The position numbers were made by a program, and so were the translations under genes. DNA of 64,000 nt. Source: Cellulomonas humilata (GTDB lineage Bacteria > Actinomycetota > Actinomycetes > Actinomycetales > Cellulomonadaceae). This document shows positions 8,832 to 17,256 of the stretch, piece after piece. A model generated the notes under the pieces. That model worked only from the letters and a program-made list of their open reading frames with translations, did not search any database and was not told the origin of the DNA. The stretch is from the NCBI RefSeq assembly GCF_030814415.1, contig NZ_JAUSVB010000002.1, positions 682,001 to 746,000 on the forward strand, in the 5' to 3' direction. The number at the start of each line of letters is the position of its first letter. Position 1 is the stretch's first letter.

Positions 8832-9478
8832 GCCATGGCGGCTCGGTCGCCGGCAGCGGCCTCGTAGCGCGCCATGAGGCGAGCGTTTGCCTCGTACTGG
8901 GAGCCGTGGCGCGCTGCAGGGACATGATGCAGCGCGTACACGCGCCCGTCTGTCCGCACGGGCGGCCGCTCGAGCATCGTCTCGTGCGCGAGGTTCCACG
9001 CGGCGTCCTCGAAGCCCCAGCCGCGAAACCGCTCGTCCTGGCCGCCGTGGGCGAACCACGTGCGGGGCGTCGTCACTGTGACTCCCGAACATGCGCCACG
9101 CACCAGCTCGAAGTCGCAGTGCGCCGCGGGCGCCCCCGAGCCGTACTGCGCGCTGCCGACCGCGCCGAGCCAGCGGTACTCGGTGTACGGCAGGTGGACC
9201 GCCTGTGCAGCCCCCGCCCCCTCGATCGCCCGCAGGAGCGCGTCTCGCTCCGGGAGCGTGTCGGCGTCGTTCAGCACCACGACGCCGTCGTCGGGCCACG
9301 CGCCGACCGCCTGGTTGCGGCAGCGCGCGACATTGAAGGTCTCGTCGTCGGTATCGATCGTGCGCAGCTCCACGTCCGGGAGGTGTCGCTGGTACCAGGT
9401 GACCACTCGGTCGAACGCGTCCAGTCGGGACGGCTTGGGTCTCCAGGGCACCACGACCACGACTTTGCTCACTCGCAC
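8774..9478 (-). CDS. GT2-like (GT-A fold) glycosyltransferase
   Basis: A 234-residue protein with a nucleotide-sugar GT-A pattern: N-terminal strand VVVVVPWRPK, then FNVARCRNQAV, then VVVLNDADTLPERDALLRAI containing the metal-binding Asp-x-Asp (DAD). A later GGQDERFRGWGFEDAAW segment resembles the galactosyltransferase C-terminal motif (GWG-ED). The GTG at 9478 has no strong ribosome site; a second GTG six bases inside is possible. It converges on and overlaps the GT1 gene, completing a three-glycosyltransferase cluster. Substrate unknown. Confidence 0.8.
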   Translation of the reverse strand: MRVSKVVVVVPWRPKPSRLDAFDRVVTWYQRHLPDVELRTIDTDDETFNVARCRNQAVGAWPDDGVVVLNDADTLPERDALLRAIEGAGAAQAVHLPYTEYRWLGAVGSAQYGSGAPAAHCDFELVRGACSGVTVTTPRTWFAHGGQDERFRGWGFEDAAWNLAHETMLERPPVRTDGRVYALHHVPAARHGSQYEANARLMARYEAAAGDRAAMAQLIAEAPTARNALAGPGS

Positions 9479-9630
9479 ACGCTCAGTCTGCGATCTCGCG
9501 CCTGGACTCGCATCCGGTTCCGCCCTGGTCGTGGGCGTCCTGGGGGCTGCCGGGGTCGCTCCAGCGGATCGCGGAGCGGTCGTGACCTGCGGGAGCGCTC
9601 CGCCCGTTCATCGGCTATCTGGACGGTCGC

Positions 9631-9807
9631 GTGTCGGTCGGCAGCGCCCTCGCGGTGATCGTCGCCGCGGTCGTCGTTCTTGACAGCCCACGCTTCGCAC
9701 GCACCGCGGGCTGGCGCCGCGTCCTCCTCACCGGGTGGGGAGCGTCGACCGCGTTCGCCGTGCTCCTGGGGGCGCGGAACGTAGTGACGTACTGCTCGGG
9801 CACGTAG
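9631..9807 (+). CDS. Possible small membrane protein or gene remnant
   Basis: The frame ending at TAG 9805-9807 encodes about 58 residues. It has one clear hydrophobic helix (SALAVIVAAVVVL), an Arg-rich turn and a second moderately hydrophobic helix (LLTGWGASTAFAVLL), like a two-helix membrane protein. GTG 9631 is the only in-frame start and has no good ribosome site. The frame is open upstream to a stop at 9583-9585 without a start, so this could be the 3' remnant of a longer gene. The rest of 9479-9823 shows nothing else. Low certainty. Confidence 0.25.
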   Translation: MSVGSALAVIVAAVVVLDSPRFARTAGWRRVLLTGWGASTAFAVLLGARNVVTYCSGT

Positions 9808-9823
9808 TGGGCACGACAGCACG

Positions 9824-9845
9824 AAGGCCCCCTCGAAAGGGGGCC
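9824..9845. terminator. Hairpin terminator downstream of tRNA-Asn
   Basis: AAGGCCCCC and its complement (9824-9845) form a 9-bp stem with a short TCGAAA-type loop. It lies 17 bp past the 3' end of the minus-strand tRNA-Asn gene. Confidence 0.65.
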
Positions 9846-9861
9846 TGACCTGCGGTGATAC

Positions 9862-9937
<76 letters not shown>

Positions 9938-9985
9938 TCGTGCGGGAAGAAACTCTAGCAGCCGTCGACGGGTGCCTCGGACAGG

Positions 9986-10498
9986 TCAGCGGGGCAGGCC
10001 GACGGCGTCACGGACCTCGTCCTCGGCCGCATCCACGACGGCCGCCACGGCCGGGTCCGACAGGTCGATCGACGCGTCACCCAGGACCTGCGTGAACATC
10101 GCCCCGGCCTCGTCGCGCCGCAGGACGACCCGCGCGCGCTGGCCGCGGGGGAGTGTGACGGACACCGCATGGACCACCGATTGCTGCACCCGCTCGCGGA
10201 AGGTCTGGGAGAACGCGAACGACCCCGGCACCTCGGCGAAGGTCAGCTGCTCCGACTCGCCCCAGACCCAGCGCAGCGTCATCGTGCGCGTCGCCGGGTC
10301 CAGGGACCCGTGGTCGACGTCGGACCACGGGTGCCGCACGACGGGACCGTCGACGGGCACGAGGTGCAGGGCGCGGCGTGAGGCGACGGCCCACCGGCCG
10401 TCGGACAGCTCGGTGCTCACCAGCACGGCGTCGCCGGGCCGCAGGTCCAGCCGGGTGCGGTCGGTCGCGGGCAGTCGATGACGGGAGAACAGGGCCAC
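9986..10498 (-). CDS. Conserved hypothetical actinobacterial protein
   Basis: About 170 residues, mostly beta-rich and soluble (LDLRPGDAVLVSTELSDGRW, then RTMTLRWVWGESEQLTFAEV), with an acidic helical C-terminus (VAAVVDAAEDEVRDAV). No enzyme motif, signal peptide or membrane segment is seen. GTG 10498 is preferred: a TACCGT -10 box ends exactly six bases upstream (10505-10510) and there is no ribosome site, which points to a leaderless transcript. The frame itself extends upstream without support. I do not recognise the family. Confidence 0.7.
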   Translation of the reverse strand: MALFSRHRLPATDRTRLDLRPGDAVLVSTELSDGRWAVASRRALHLVPVDGPVVRHPWSDVDHGSLDPATRTMTLRWVWGESEQLTFAEVPGSFAFSQTFRERVQQSVVHAVSVTLPRGQRARVVLRRDEAGAMFTQVLGDASIDLSDPAVAAVVDAAEDEVRDAVGLPR

Positions 10499-10504
10499 CG
10501 GCTC

Positions 10505-10510
10505 ACGGTA
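10505..10510 (-). promoter_or_regulatory. -10 box TACCGT of leaderless promoter
   Basis: Minus-strand TACCGT followed by six bases and the GTG at 10498. Transcription would start at or next to the start codon. Confidence 0.5.
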
Positions 10511-10569
10511 CCCGCGCGTGCGCCGGCACCGACGCACGTCGGGAGCCTCGATAGGGTGTGCGGTGCCTC

Positions 10570-10646
10570 GGGGCAGTAGCTCAGCCGGTCAGAGCAGCGG
10601 ACTCATAATCCGTCGGTCGTGGGTTCAAGCCCCACCTGCCCCACCA
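10570..10646 (+). tRNA. tRNA with CAT anticodon (elongator Met most likely)
   Basis: A 77-nt cloverleaf with acceptor GGGGCAG/CTGCCCC, discriminator A and encoded CCA (10644-10646). The anticodon loop CTCATAA gives CAT. The first base pair is G-C, so it is not the initiator. Elongator Met is the best reading; a lysidine-modified Ile2 species also has CAT and cannot be fully excluded by eye. A TAGGGT -10 box lies at 10552-10557. Confidence 0.92.
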
Positions 10647-10657
10647 CCTCCCGAGCC

Positions 10658-10672
10658 CTCCGGTCGCCGGAG
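10658..10672 (+). terminator. Weak hairpin after tRNA-Met
   Basis: CTCCGG-TCG-CCGGAG, a 6-bp stem 12 bp beyond the tRNA 3' end and before the DUF1206 gene. No T-run follows, so it may only be a processing or partial termination signal. Confidence 0.35.
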
Positions 10673-10728
10673 CGGCCCTCTCCTGCCACGATCAGCGCCG
10701 GGGGCCTGACGCGAGGAGATGACGAGCG

Positions 10729-11517
10729 GTGACGACGAGCGGAACGGCAAACGCACAACGGTCCTGGGAGCTGGCGGCGCGGGCGGGGTACGCGGTCAGC
10801 GGGGTGCTGCACATCCTCATCGGTGTGCTGGCCCTGCGGGTGGCGTTCGGGAACGGCGGTGAGCAGGCGGACCAGTCCGGCGCGCTCAGCACGATCGCGG
10901 GCACACCGTTCGGCGCGCTGGTCCTGTGGTTCTCGGTCCTCGCGTTCCTCGCCCTCGGGGCGTGGCAGGTGGCCAAGGCGATCCACGGGAGCTTCGGGTC
11001 GAACGACACGGGGGAGCGCGCGAAGGCCGTCGGCCGTGCGGCGGTCTACATCGCGCTGGCGTTCGCGGCCCTGAGCTTCGCGCGCGGTGGCGGTTCCGAC
11101 TCGGCGACGCAGACGGCGAGCGCGACCGCGAAGCTGATGGCGGCGCCCGGTGGGCGGCTGCTCGTCGGTGCGGTCGGCCTCGCGGTCATCGGGGTCGGGA
11201 TCTACCACGTCTACAAGGGGTGGAAGAAGAAGTTCCTCGAGGACCTCCAGCGGCTGCCGTCAGGGACCGCCGGGCCGGTCGTCCGGCGCCTCGGAGTACT
11301 CGGCTACGTCGCCAAGGGGGTTGCCCTGGGCATCGTCGGTGTGCTCTTCGTCACCGCGGCCGTGACGGCCGATCCGTCGAAGTCGACGGGCCTGGATGGC
11401 GCCCTGCACACCCTGCGCGAACAGCCCGCGGGAGTGCTCCTGCTGGTCATCGTCGCTCTGGGGTTCGTTGCGTACGGTGTGTACTCGTTCGTCCGTGCCC
11501 GATATGGCCGCATCTAA
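10729..11517 (+). CDS. DUF1206 six-helix membrane protein
   Basis: A 262-residue membrane protein with three repeated two-helix units, the pattern of DUF1206. Each unit opens with a short helix motif: ELAARAGYAVSGVLHILIGV, then GRAAVYIALAFAALSFARGG, then RRLGVLGYVAKGVALGIVGV. A basic loop (YKGWKKKFLEDLQ) faces the cytoplasm. GTG 10729 follows AGGAG by ten bases. The biochemical role of the family is not known. It stands alone between tRNA-Met and the bldC riboswitch promoter. Confidence 0.88.
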   Translation: MTTSGTANAQRSWELAARAGYAVSGVLHILIGVLALRVAFGNGGEQADQSGALSTIAGTPFGALVLWFSVLAFLALGAWQVAKAIHGSFGSNDTGERAKAVGRAAVYIALAFAALSFARGGGSDSATQTASATAKLMAAPGGRLLVGAVGLAVIGVGIYHVYKGWKKKFLEDLQRLPSGTAGPVVRRLGVLGYVAKGVALGIVGVLFVTAAVTADPSKSTGLDGALHTLREQPAGVLLLVIVALGFVAYGVYSFVRARYGRI

Positions 11518-11554
11518 ATCACCCGTTTGCGCGCGAATCGTGCGGCGGAGGTTG

Positions 11555-11583
11555 TTGCACAAGCGTCCAGTTTCGGGCATAGT
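11555..11583 (+). promoter_or_regulatory. Sigma-A promoter of the riboswitch-bldC transcript
   Basis: -35 TTGCAC (11555-11560), 17-bp spacer, -10 CATAGT (11578-11583). Transcription would begin near 11590, exactly at the 5' edge of the aptamer. It is the best promoter match in the window. Confidence 0.75.
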
Positions 11584-11590
11584 TCCTTTT

Positions 11591-11668
11591 GTCAGCGACA
11601 ACGGCAAACCCGCTGCAAGGCGGGGACGCAAAGCCACGGGGCCTACAGGGCCAGCCGAGCTACCGAAC
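11591..11668 (+). ncRNA. Cyclic-di-GMP-I (GEMM-I) riboswitch upstream of bldC
   Basis: The leader carries the hallmark GEMM-I blocks in order. GGCAAACC is at 11603-11610. A hairpin closed by a GCAA tetraloop (CGCT-GCAA-GGCG) spans 11611-11622. The invariant GGACGCAAAGCC is at 11624-11635. A second stem follows, with receptor-like CCTA (11642-11645) and AGCCGAGCTACCG (11653-11665). The base matching the ligand-contacting position 20 appears to be G (11603), which favours c-di-GMP over cGAMP. The AGGAG of bldC (11672-11676) starts within four bases of the aptamer end, so control of ribosome access is the likely output; no separate terminator hairpin is seen. Confidence 0.85.
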
Positions 11669-11683
11669 GACAGGAGAACCATC

Positions 11684-11902
11684 ATGGCTGTTACCACCAC
11701 GGACGCCCCCCTCTCGCAGGGTGCACTGCTCACGCCGGGCGAGGTCGCCGTTCTGTTCCGCGTCGACCCGAAGACGGTCACCCGCTGGGCCCAGGCCGGC
11801 AAGCTCTCCGCCGTCCGCACCCTCGGCGGTCACCGCCGTTTCCACGAGTCCGAGGTGCGTTCGCTCCTCACCGGCGTTCCCACGCAGCGCACGGCGGAGT
11901 GA
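11684..11902 (+). CDS. bldC: BldC-type MerR-like DNA-binding developmental regulator
   Basis: A 72-residue protein that is a single winged HTH of the MerR/excisionase type. It contains LTPGEVAVLFRVDPKTVTRW, then AGKLSAVRTLGGHRRFHESEV. It matches Streptomyces BldC, which binds DNA cooperatively as asymmetric head-to-tail oligomers and controls development. The start has CAGGAG eight bases upstream. It is the only gene on its transcript, between a strong promoter plus c-di-GMP riboswitch and a strong terminator. Expression is therefore probably tied to cellular c-di-GMP. Function in a non-sporulating host would be global regulation; targets unknown. Confidence 0.93.
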   Translation: MAVTTTDAPLSQGALLTPGEVAVLFRVDPKTVTRWAQAGKLSAVRTLGGHRRFHESEVRSLLTGVPTQRTAE

Positions 11903-11923
11903 GCTCACTCTCCACAGCATCGA

Positions 11924-11962
11924 AGAAAGCCCTCCGCGCTCATTGAGCACGGGGGGCTTTCT
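11924..11962. terminator. Strong hairpin terminator after bldC
   Basis: AGAAAGCCCTCCGCGCTCA pairs with 11944-11962 over about 19 bp with two wobbles. It ends in CTTTCTGC on plus and is close to the arcA stop on minus, so it can act in both directions. Confidence 0.85.
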
Positions 11963-11969
11963 GCATTGT

Positions 11970-13214
11970 TCAGTCCTCGACGGGGTCCCGGCTGATCGGG
12001 CAGGTCATGCAGTGCCCGCCCCCGCGCCCGCGCCCCAGCTCCGCCCCGCGGATCTCCAGCACCTCGATGCCCGCCGCGCGCAGCAGGCCGTTGGTCGTGG
12101 TGTTGCGGTCGTACGTGAACACGACGCCCGGCTCGACGGCGACCGCGTTGTTCCCGCTGTCCCACTGCTGCCGCTCGGACGCGTAGGCGTCACCGCCGGT
12201 CTCGATGACGCGCAGCCCGGGAAGGCCCAGAGCCGAGGCGACGACGTCGACGAACCGCGCCGAGCCCTCATCGGTGAGGTGCACGCGGCCACCGTCGGCG
12301 GGACGCAGGGTGAACGAGTGGATCGCGTCGACGATCTTCGGGTAGAGCGTCACCACGTCGCGGTCCGCGAACGTGAACACCGTGTCGAGGTGCATCGCCG
12401 CACGCAGCCGAGGCATCCCGGCGACGACGACACGGTCGGCGGCGCCCTGGGCGAACAGCGCCTCCGCCAGCTGGGTGATGCCCTGCCGTGACGTCCGTTC
12501 GCTCATCCCGACGAGCACGGTCCCGTTGCCGACCGGCATGACGTCGCCGCCCTCGATGGTAGAGCGACCCCAGTGCCGCTCCGGGTCGCCCCACCAGACG
12601 GTGGAGCCGACGAACGCCGGGTGGAACTGGTACACGGCCTTCATCAGCAGCGTCTCGTCGTGCCGCGCCGGGAAGTAGAGCGGGTTGAGGGTCACGCCTC
12701 CGTACAGCCAGCAGGTGGTGTCGCGGGTGTAGAGGGTGTTGGGCAGCGGGGGCATCACGTACTCGCGCGTGTCGGGGGAGTACTCGGCGAGCGCGAAGTG
12801 GTCGTCGTCGAACCCGCCGGTGATGTCGACGGTCGCCAGGCCGCCGATGAGGAACTCGGCGAGCCGCCGGGGCTCCAGCCGTTCGAGGAACTCACGGGTG
12901 TCGTCGATCAGCTCCAGGCCGACGTCCTCCGGCACGATCTTGCGGTCCAGCAGCCAGTCGCGGGCACCGGGCACCGCCATCGTCTCGGCCAGCACGTCGT
13001 GCAGCTCGAGCACCTCGACGTCGCGCGCCCGCAGCTCCGCGACGAACGCGCGGTGGTCGCGGATCGCGTTCTCCACCCAGAGCACGTCGTCGAACAGGAG
13101 GTCGGAGGCGTTGGTCGGGGTCAGCCGCCGGTGCGCCAGGCCCGGCTCGCAGACCAGCACGCGGCGCAGGCGCCCGACCTCGGAGTGCACGCCGTTCGGT
13201 GGGTCGGTGGGCAT
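11970..13214 (-). CDS. arcA: Arginine deiminase
   Basis: A 414-residue enzyme converting arginine to citrulline and ammonia, the first step of the arginine deiminase pathway. Family blocks are all present: [44 protein letters not shown], and the C-terminal [13 protein letters not shown] with catalytic C402. Length equals that of characterised ArcA. The start has GGAG nine bases upstream. It begins 19 bp after the TetR stop of the YhgE operon, so read-through is possible, but no arcB, arcC or antiporter gene is nearby. An orphan arcA could serve acid tolerance or nitrogen release. Confidence 0.95.
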   Translation of the reverse strand: MPTDPPNGVHSEVGRLRRVLVCEPGLAHRRLTPTNASDLLFDDVLWVENAIRDHRAFVAELRARDVEVLELHDVLAETMAVPGARDWLLDRKIVPEDVGLELIDDTREFLERLEPRRLAEFLIGGLATVDITGGFDDDHFALAEYSPDTREYVMPPLPNTLYTRDTTCWLYGGVTLNPLYFPARHDETLLMKAVYQFHPAFVGSTVWWGDPERHWGRSTIEGGDVMPVGNGTVLVGMSERTSRQGITQLAEALFAQGAADRVVVAGMPRLRAAMHLDTVFTFADRDVVTLYPKIVDAIHSFTLRPADGGRVHLTDEGSARFVDVVASALGLPGLRVIETGGDAYASERQQWDSGNNAVAVEPGVVFTYDRNTTTNGLLRAAGIEVLEIRGAELGRGRGGGHCMTCPISRDPVED

Positions 13215-13233
13215 CTCGGCGGCTCCGGTCGGC

Positions 13234-13776
<543 letters not shown>

Positions 13777-13789
13777 GCCCGTCAGCCTC

Positions 13790-15790
13790 TCAGATGCTCA
13801 GGGCCGGGTGCAGGCGCGCCACGGTCCAGGTCCGCAGGCGTCCGGCCTTCCACGCCGTCACCGCCAGCGACGCCACCGCGAGGACCACCAGGTAGCCGAC
13901 GGCCGTCCACAGCCGGGCGTCGGGCGTCCCGGTGATCAGGCTGCGCAGACCGCCGACCGCGTACGTCATGGGCAGCACGTGGTGGATCGCCTGGAAGAAG
14001 GCCGGCGTGGTCTCGACGGGGTAGGTGCCGCTCGCCGACGTGATCTGCAGCATCAGCAGCGCGATCGCCGCCACCTTGCCCGCGGCGGAGCCGAGCACCG
14101 ACAGGAGCATCTGCTGCACCGCCAGGAAGGTCGCTGCCACGAGGAACAGGAACGCGGCGGTCCCGACCGGGTGCCCGATGCTCAGGCCCAGCCCGAGCCC
14201 GACGACGCCCAGCAGGAGCACCACCTGACCCGCGCCGATGACGAGCGACGGCAGATAGCCGGCGAGCGTCACCCGCCACCCGGACGCCGGTGTCGCGAGC
14301 GCGCGGGTGGGCAGGGGGCGCAGCAGCAGCCACGTGATGAGGCCGCCGACGAAGAGCGCGAGCGGGATGAACAGGGGCGCGAACCCTTCGCCGAGGCTCG
14401 CGGCGGGGGCGACGTCGTCGTCGTCGATCCCCACGGGGGTCGCCAGCGCGCCGGCCCGGGCGGTGCGCTGCGCGGCACTGTCGTCGGGGATCTGCGCCGC
14501 TCCGTCGGTCAGCCCGTCGGCGAGCTGCTGGGCGCCGCCGCCGAGCCGGCTGGTGCCGTCGGCCACCTGGGCGGCTCCGTCGGCGAGCGTGGCGGTGCCC
14601 GTCGCCAGCGACGCGGACCCCGCGGCGAGGGTGTCGGCGCCGGCGGCCGCCCCGTCGGCTCCGGAGGCGAGGGCCGACGCGCCGGAGGCGACGGACGCCG
14701 ACGAATCTGCGAGCGTGATGAGCCCGGTGCTGAGCGTCTGCGCGCCGGCGGCGGTCTGCGCGGCGCCGGAGTCGAGCGCGTGGAGCTGGTCGGTCATCGC
14801 CGAGATCGTTGCTGCGTCCGGCAGGTCCGCGCTGCCCAGCCCCGCCAGGAGTGCGGCGGCGTCCGGGTCACCGGCGGCGGCGCGGGCGGTGAGGTAGGCG
14901 CCGACCTGGGTGAGCCCGTCGCTGAGCGCGGGCAGCCCTCCCGCCACGGCGTCGACCTGCTGGGTGGCGGCGTGGACACCGTCGGCGACCGCCTGCGTGC
15001 CCGCGGCCAGCGAGCCGCCCGCGTCCGCCGCGGTGCGCGCGGCGGCCGACAGCTGCGCGGCGCCCGAGGACAGCCGGTCGGCGCCCCCTGCCACCTGACC
15101 GACCCCGTCGTCGAGCGCGGACGCTCCGGAGGCCAGCCGCGCGGCGCCGTCCCGGGCGTCGGCCGCGCCGTCGGCCAGCTGGTGCGCTCCGTCGCCCAGC
15201 TGCTCGGACGCGTCGCGCAGGGAGACGGCACCGTCGGCGGCCTGCAGCATGCCGTCGCGCGCCGACCCGAGCCCGATGAGCACCTGGTCCACGGCTTGCT
15301 CGCCCGCGGTCGCCGCGACACCGTCGCGCACATGGTCCATGGCCGAGCGCCCGAGCGTGGTCCCGATGAAGGAGTTGGCGTCGTTGTAGGTGACGTCGAT
15401 CTGCGCGGAGGTCGGTTCGTCGCCGCCGGCCGAGACGAGGTCCGCCGAGAAGTCGGCGGGGATGGTCACGGCGAAGTAGTAGTCACCGTCGCGTACGCCC
15501 GCGGCTGCGTCGGCGGCGTCGGTGACCACCCAGTCGAGCGCGGCGCCGTCGGTGAGCTCGTCGGTGAGGTCCTGGCCCGCGGTGACCCGGGCGCCGTCGC
15601 GGTCGGCGCCCGCGTCGGCGTTCACCAGCGCGACGGGCATGGCGTCCAGGTGCCCGGTCGGGTCCCAGAAGGCCCAGAGGTACAGCGCGCCGTACAGGAG
15701 CGGGACCAGCAGCATCGCCGCGACGGCGAGCCGGGGGAGCCGTCCACGGCCGAACCGGCGCAGCTCGGTGCCGGAGGTGAGCGAGAGCAT
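13790..15790 (-). CDS. YhgE/Pip-like membrane protein with long helical ectodomain
   Basis: A 666-residue protein with the YhgE/Pip layout. There is one N-terminal transmembrane helix (AVAAMLLVPLLYGALYLWAF) and a conserved region ending ITIPADFSADLVSA. A long extracytosolic stretch follows, made of Ala/Gly/Ser pseudo-heptads (repeated variants of LADGAAQLADGA), predicted coiled coil. About five C-terminal helices resemble an ABC-2 permease (LALFVGGLITWLLL to YLVVLAVASLAVTAW). Related proteins act in phage infection (Pip) or type VII secretion (EsaA). Pairing with an ABC ATPase suggests an export or envelope-remodelling complex. Substrate unknown. Confidence 0.88.
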   Translation of the reverse strand: MLSLTSGTELRRFGRGRLPRLAVAAMLLVPLLYGALYLWAFWDPTGHLDAMPVALVNADAGADRDGARVTAGQDLTDELTDGAALDWVVTDAADAAAGVRDGDYYFAVTIPADFSADLVSAGGDEPTSAQIDVTYNDANSFIGTTLGRSAMDHVRDGVAATAGEQAVDQVLIGLGSARDGMLQAADGAVSLRDASEQLGDGAHQLADGAADARDGAARLASGASALDDGVGQVAGGADRLSSGAAQLSAAARTAADAGGSLAAGTQAVADGVHAATQQVDAVAGGLPALSDGLTQVGAYLTARAAAGDPDAAALLAGLGSADLPDAATISAMTDQLHALDSGAAQTAAGAQTLSTGLITLADSSASVASGASALASGADGAAAGADTLAAGSASLATGTATLADGAAQVADGTSRLGGGAQQLADGLTDGAAQIPDDSAAQRTARAGALATPVGIDDDDVAPAASLGEGFAPLFIPLALFVGGLITWLLLRPLPTRALATPASGWRVTLAGYLPSLVIGAGQVVLLLGVVGLGLGLSIGHPVGTAAFLFLVAATFLAVQQMLLSVLGSAAGKVAAIALLMLQITSASGTYPVETTPAFFQAIHHVLPMTYAVGGLRSLITGTPDARLWTAVGYLVVLAVASLAVTAWKAGRLRTWTVARLHPALSI

Positions 15791-15799
15791 GACGGACCT

Positions 15800-16474
15800 T
15801 CAGAGGGTGGGGACGGAGACGGGCAGGACGGTCCAGCGGGTGCCGACGGCCTCGTCGGGGTCGGCGCAGGACGCGACGACCGTCACGCCCGTGGCTGCGA
15901 GTGCGGCGAGGCGGTCCCAGACGATGCGGCGACGGGCGCGGTCGTGCACCTGGTCCACGTCGTCGACGACGAGCAGGCGGGGCCGCTGGGCCGTCGCCAG
16001 GGCGATCCGCAGCAGGAGCGCGTCGACCTCGTCGAGGTGCCACACCACCGTGTCGACGTCCGGGACGGACAGGTCGCCGAAGACGGGGAGCAGCACGCGG
16101 TCGACCACGGCCTGGTCGGCGCGGGGTGCGCGCCGGTACCAGGGCGCGAGCCAGGCGAGCCGCTCCCGCACGTGGTCGCCGACGGTCACCGAGTCGTCGA
16201 GCTCGTCGATGCCCGTGAACCCGGCGAGCGAGACCTGGCGCTGCGTGAGCGTCCGCTGTGCCGGCAGGCGGTGGCCCAGAACGACGAGGTCGGACGACGC
16301 GTCCGGCACCATGCGACCCGCGAGGGCGAGCAGCAGGCTGGTCCGCCCGGCGCCTTGCGGTCCCTGGACCAGGGTGAGCGTCCCGGCTGCGATCTTGAGG
16401 TCCACGGGACCGAAGACGGGTCCCCGGTCGCCGTGCAGCTGCAAGCCGCGTGCGATCACGGCGGGTTCGATCAC
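15800..16474 (-). CDS. Degenerate ABC-type ATP-binding protein paired with YhgE
   Basis: A 224-residue ABC fold protein with altered catalytic motifs. Walker A is GPQGAGRTS (residues 38-46), with Arg in place of the invariant Lys. Walker B reads RLLVVDDVDQV, with Asp-Asp instead of Asp-Glu. No LSGGQ signature is present; the corresponding helix reads VWHLDEVDALLLRIALATAQ. It may bind nucleotide weakly or act as a structural partner. GTG 16474 follows AGGAGA by seven bases. It is first in the operon with YhgE and TetR, behind the palindrome at 16487-16500. Confidence 0.83.
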   Translation of the reverse strand: MIEPAVIARGLQLHGDRGPVFGPVDLKIAAGTLTLVQGPQGAGRTSLLLALAGRMVPDASSDLVVLGHRLPAQRTLTQRQVSLAGFTGIDELDDSVTVGDHVRERLAWLAPWYRRAPRADQAVVDRVLLPVFGDLSVPDVDTVVWHLDEVDALLLRIALATAQRPRLLVVDDVDQVHDRARRRIVWDRLAALAATGVTVVASCADPDEAVGTRWTVLPVSVPTL

Positions 16475-16486
16475 GACATCTCCTAA

Positions 16487-16500
16487 ACTGACTGGTCAGT
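16487..16500. promoter_or_regulatory. Palindromic TetR operator ACTGACTGGTCAGT
   Basis: A perfect 6-bp inverted repeat with 2-bp centre, located between the ABC ribosome site and the divergent deformylase gene. It matches the general form of TetR-family operators and is assigned to the TetR at 13234-13776 by operon context. Confidence 0.7.
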
Positions 16501-16630
16501 ACAAAAGTACGCTCGGAGGAGCTCCGCTGCACCCGCCTGGGCTGTCTCCCTGCTCACACTCGGCCGTCGGGACGGGCGCAGGGGCCCGTCCCCGCCTCGT
16601 CGACCGGCCTGCCGTGCGAGGATCTTCCGC

Positions 16631-17119
16631 ATGGCCATGCGAGAGATCCGGACCGTCGGGGACCCCGTCCTGCGCACCCCCTGCGACCCGATCACGACGA
16701 TCGACGACCGCGTGCGCGGTCTCGTCGACGACCTGCTGGAGACCGTCGACACCGAGGGGCGCGCCGGCCTGGCAGCGAACCAGATCGGCGTCAGCCTGCG
16801 GGCGTTCTCCTGGAACATCGACGACGAGGTCGGCTACGTCCTCAACCCCGTGATCGTCGAGCTGTCCGAGGACGAGTACCAGGACGGCGACGAGGGCTGC
16901 CTGTCGGTCCCGGGCCTCTGGTACCCGACGCACCGGTCCTGGTACGCGCGGGTCGTCGGCACGGACCTGGACGGCAAGGAGGTCGTCGTCGAGGGTGTCG
17001 AGCTCATGGCCCGCTGCCTCCAGCACGAGGTCGACCACCTCGACGGCATGCTCTATCTCGACCGCCTGGAGCGGTCCGTGCGCAAGAAAGCCATGCGCGC
17101 CATCCGCGACACGCTGTAG
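16631..17119 (+). CDS. def: Peptide deformylase
   Basis: A 162-residue metalloenzyme removing the formyl group from nascent proteins. All three motifs are intact: GLAANQIG (from G46), EGCLSVPG with metal ligand C90, and QHEVDHLDG with H132, E133 and H136. ATG 16631 and ATG 16637 are both possible starts; neither has a strong ribosome site. It stands alone, divergent from the YhgE operon and followed by DUF3145. Confidence 0.96.
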   Translation: MAMREIRTVGDPVLRTPCDPITTIDDRVRGLVDDLLETVDTEGRAGLAANQIGVSLRAFSWNIDDEVGYVLNPVIVELSEDEYQDGDEGCLSVPGLWYPTHRSWYARVVGTDLDGKEVVVEGVELMARCLQHEVDHLDGMLYLDRLERSVRKKAMRAIRDTL

Positions 17120-17256
17120 TTCGCTGGCGTGCCGGGGGAACGTCCGGCATGCTGTCCCCAGCACGCCGCGAAGCTGTCCGTCCGGCATGCGTACTCCTGG
17201 GAACGTGACTGAGGTCGTTGGGGAAGGCGAACCTCGAGCCCGTTCAGGAGGACGAC

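Noticed and set aside
14500..15260. Apparent DNA repeats in the YhgE-like gene, considered as a repeat array
   Set aside because: They come from codon-biased Ala/Gly/Ser pseudo-heptads in a coiled-coil region; units vary in length and sequence, so no true tandem DNA array exists.
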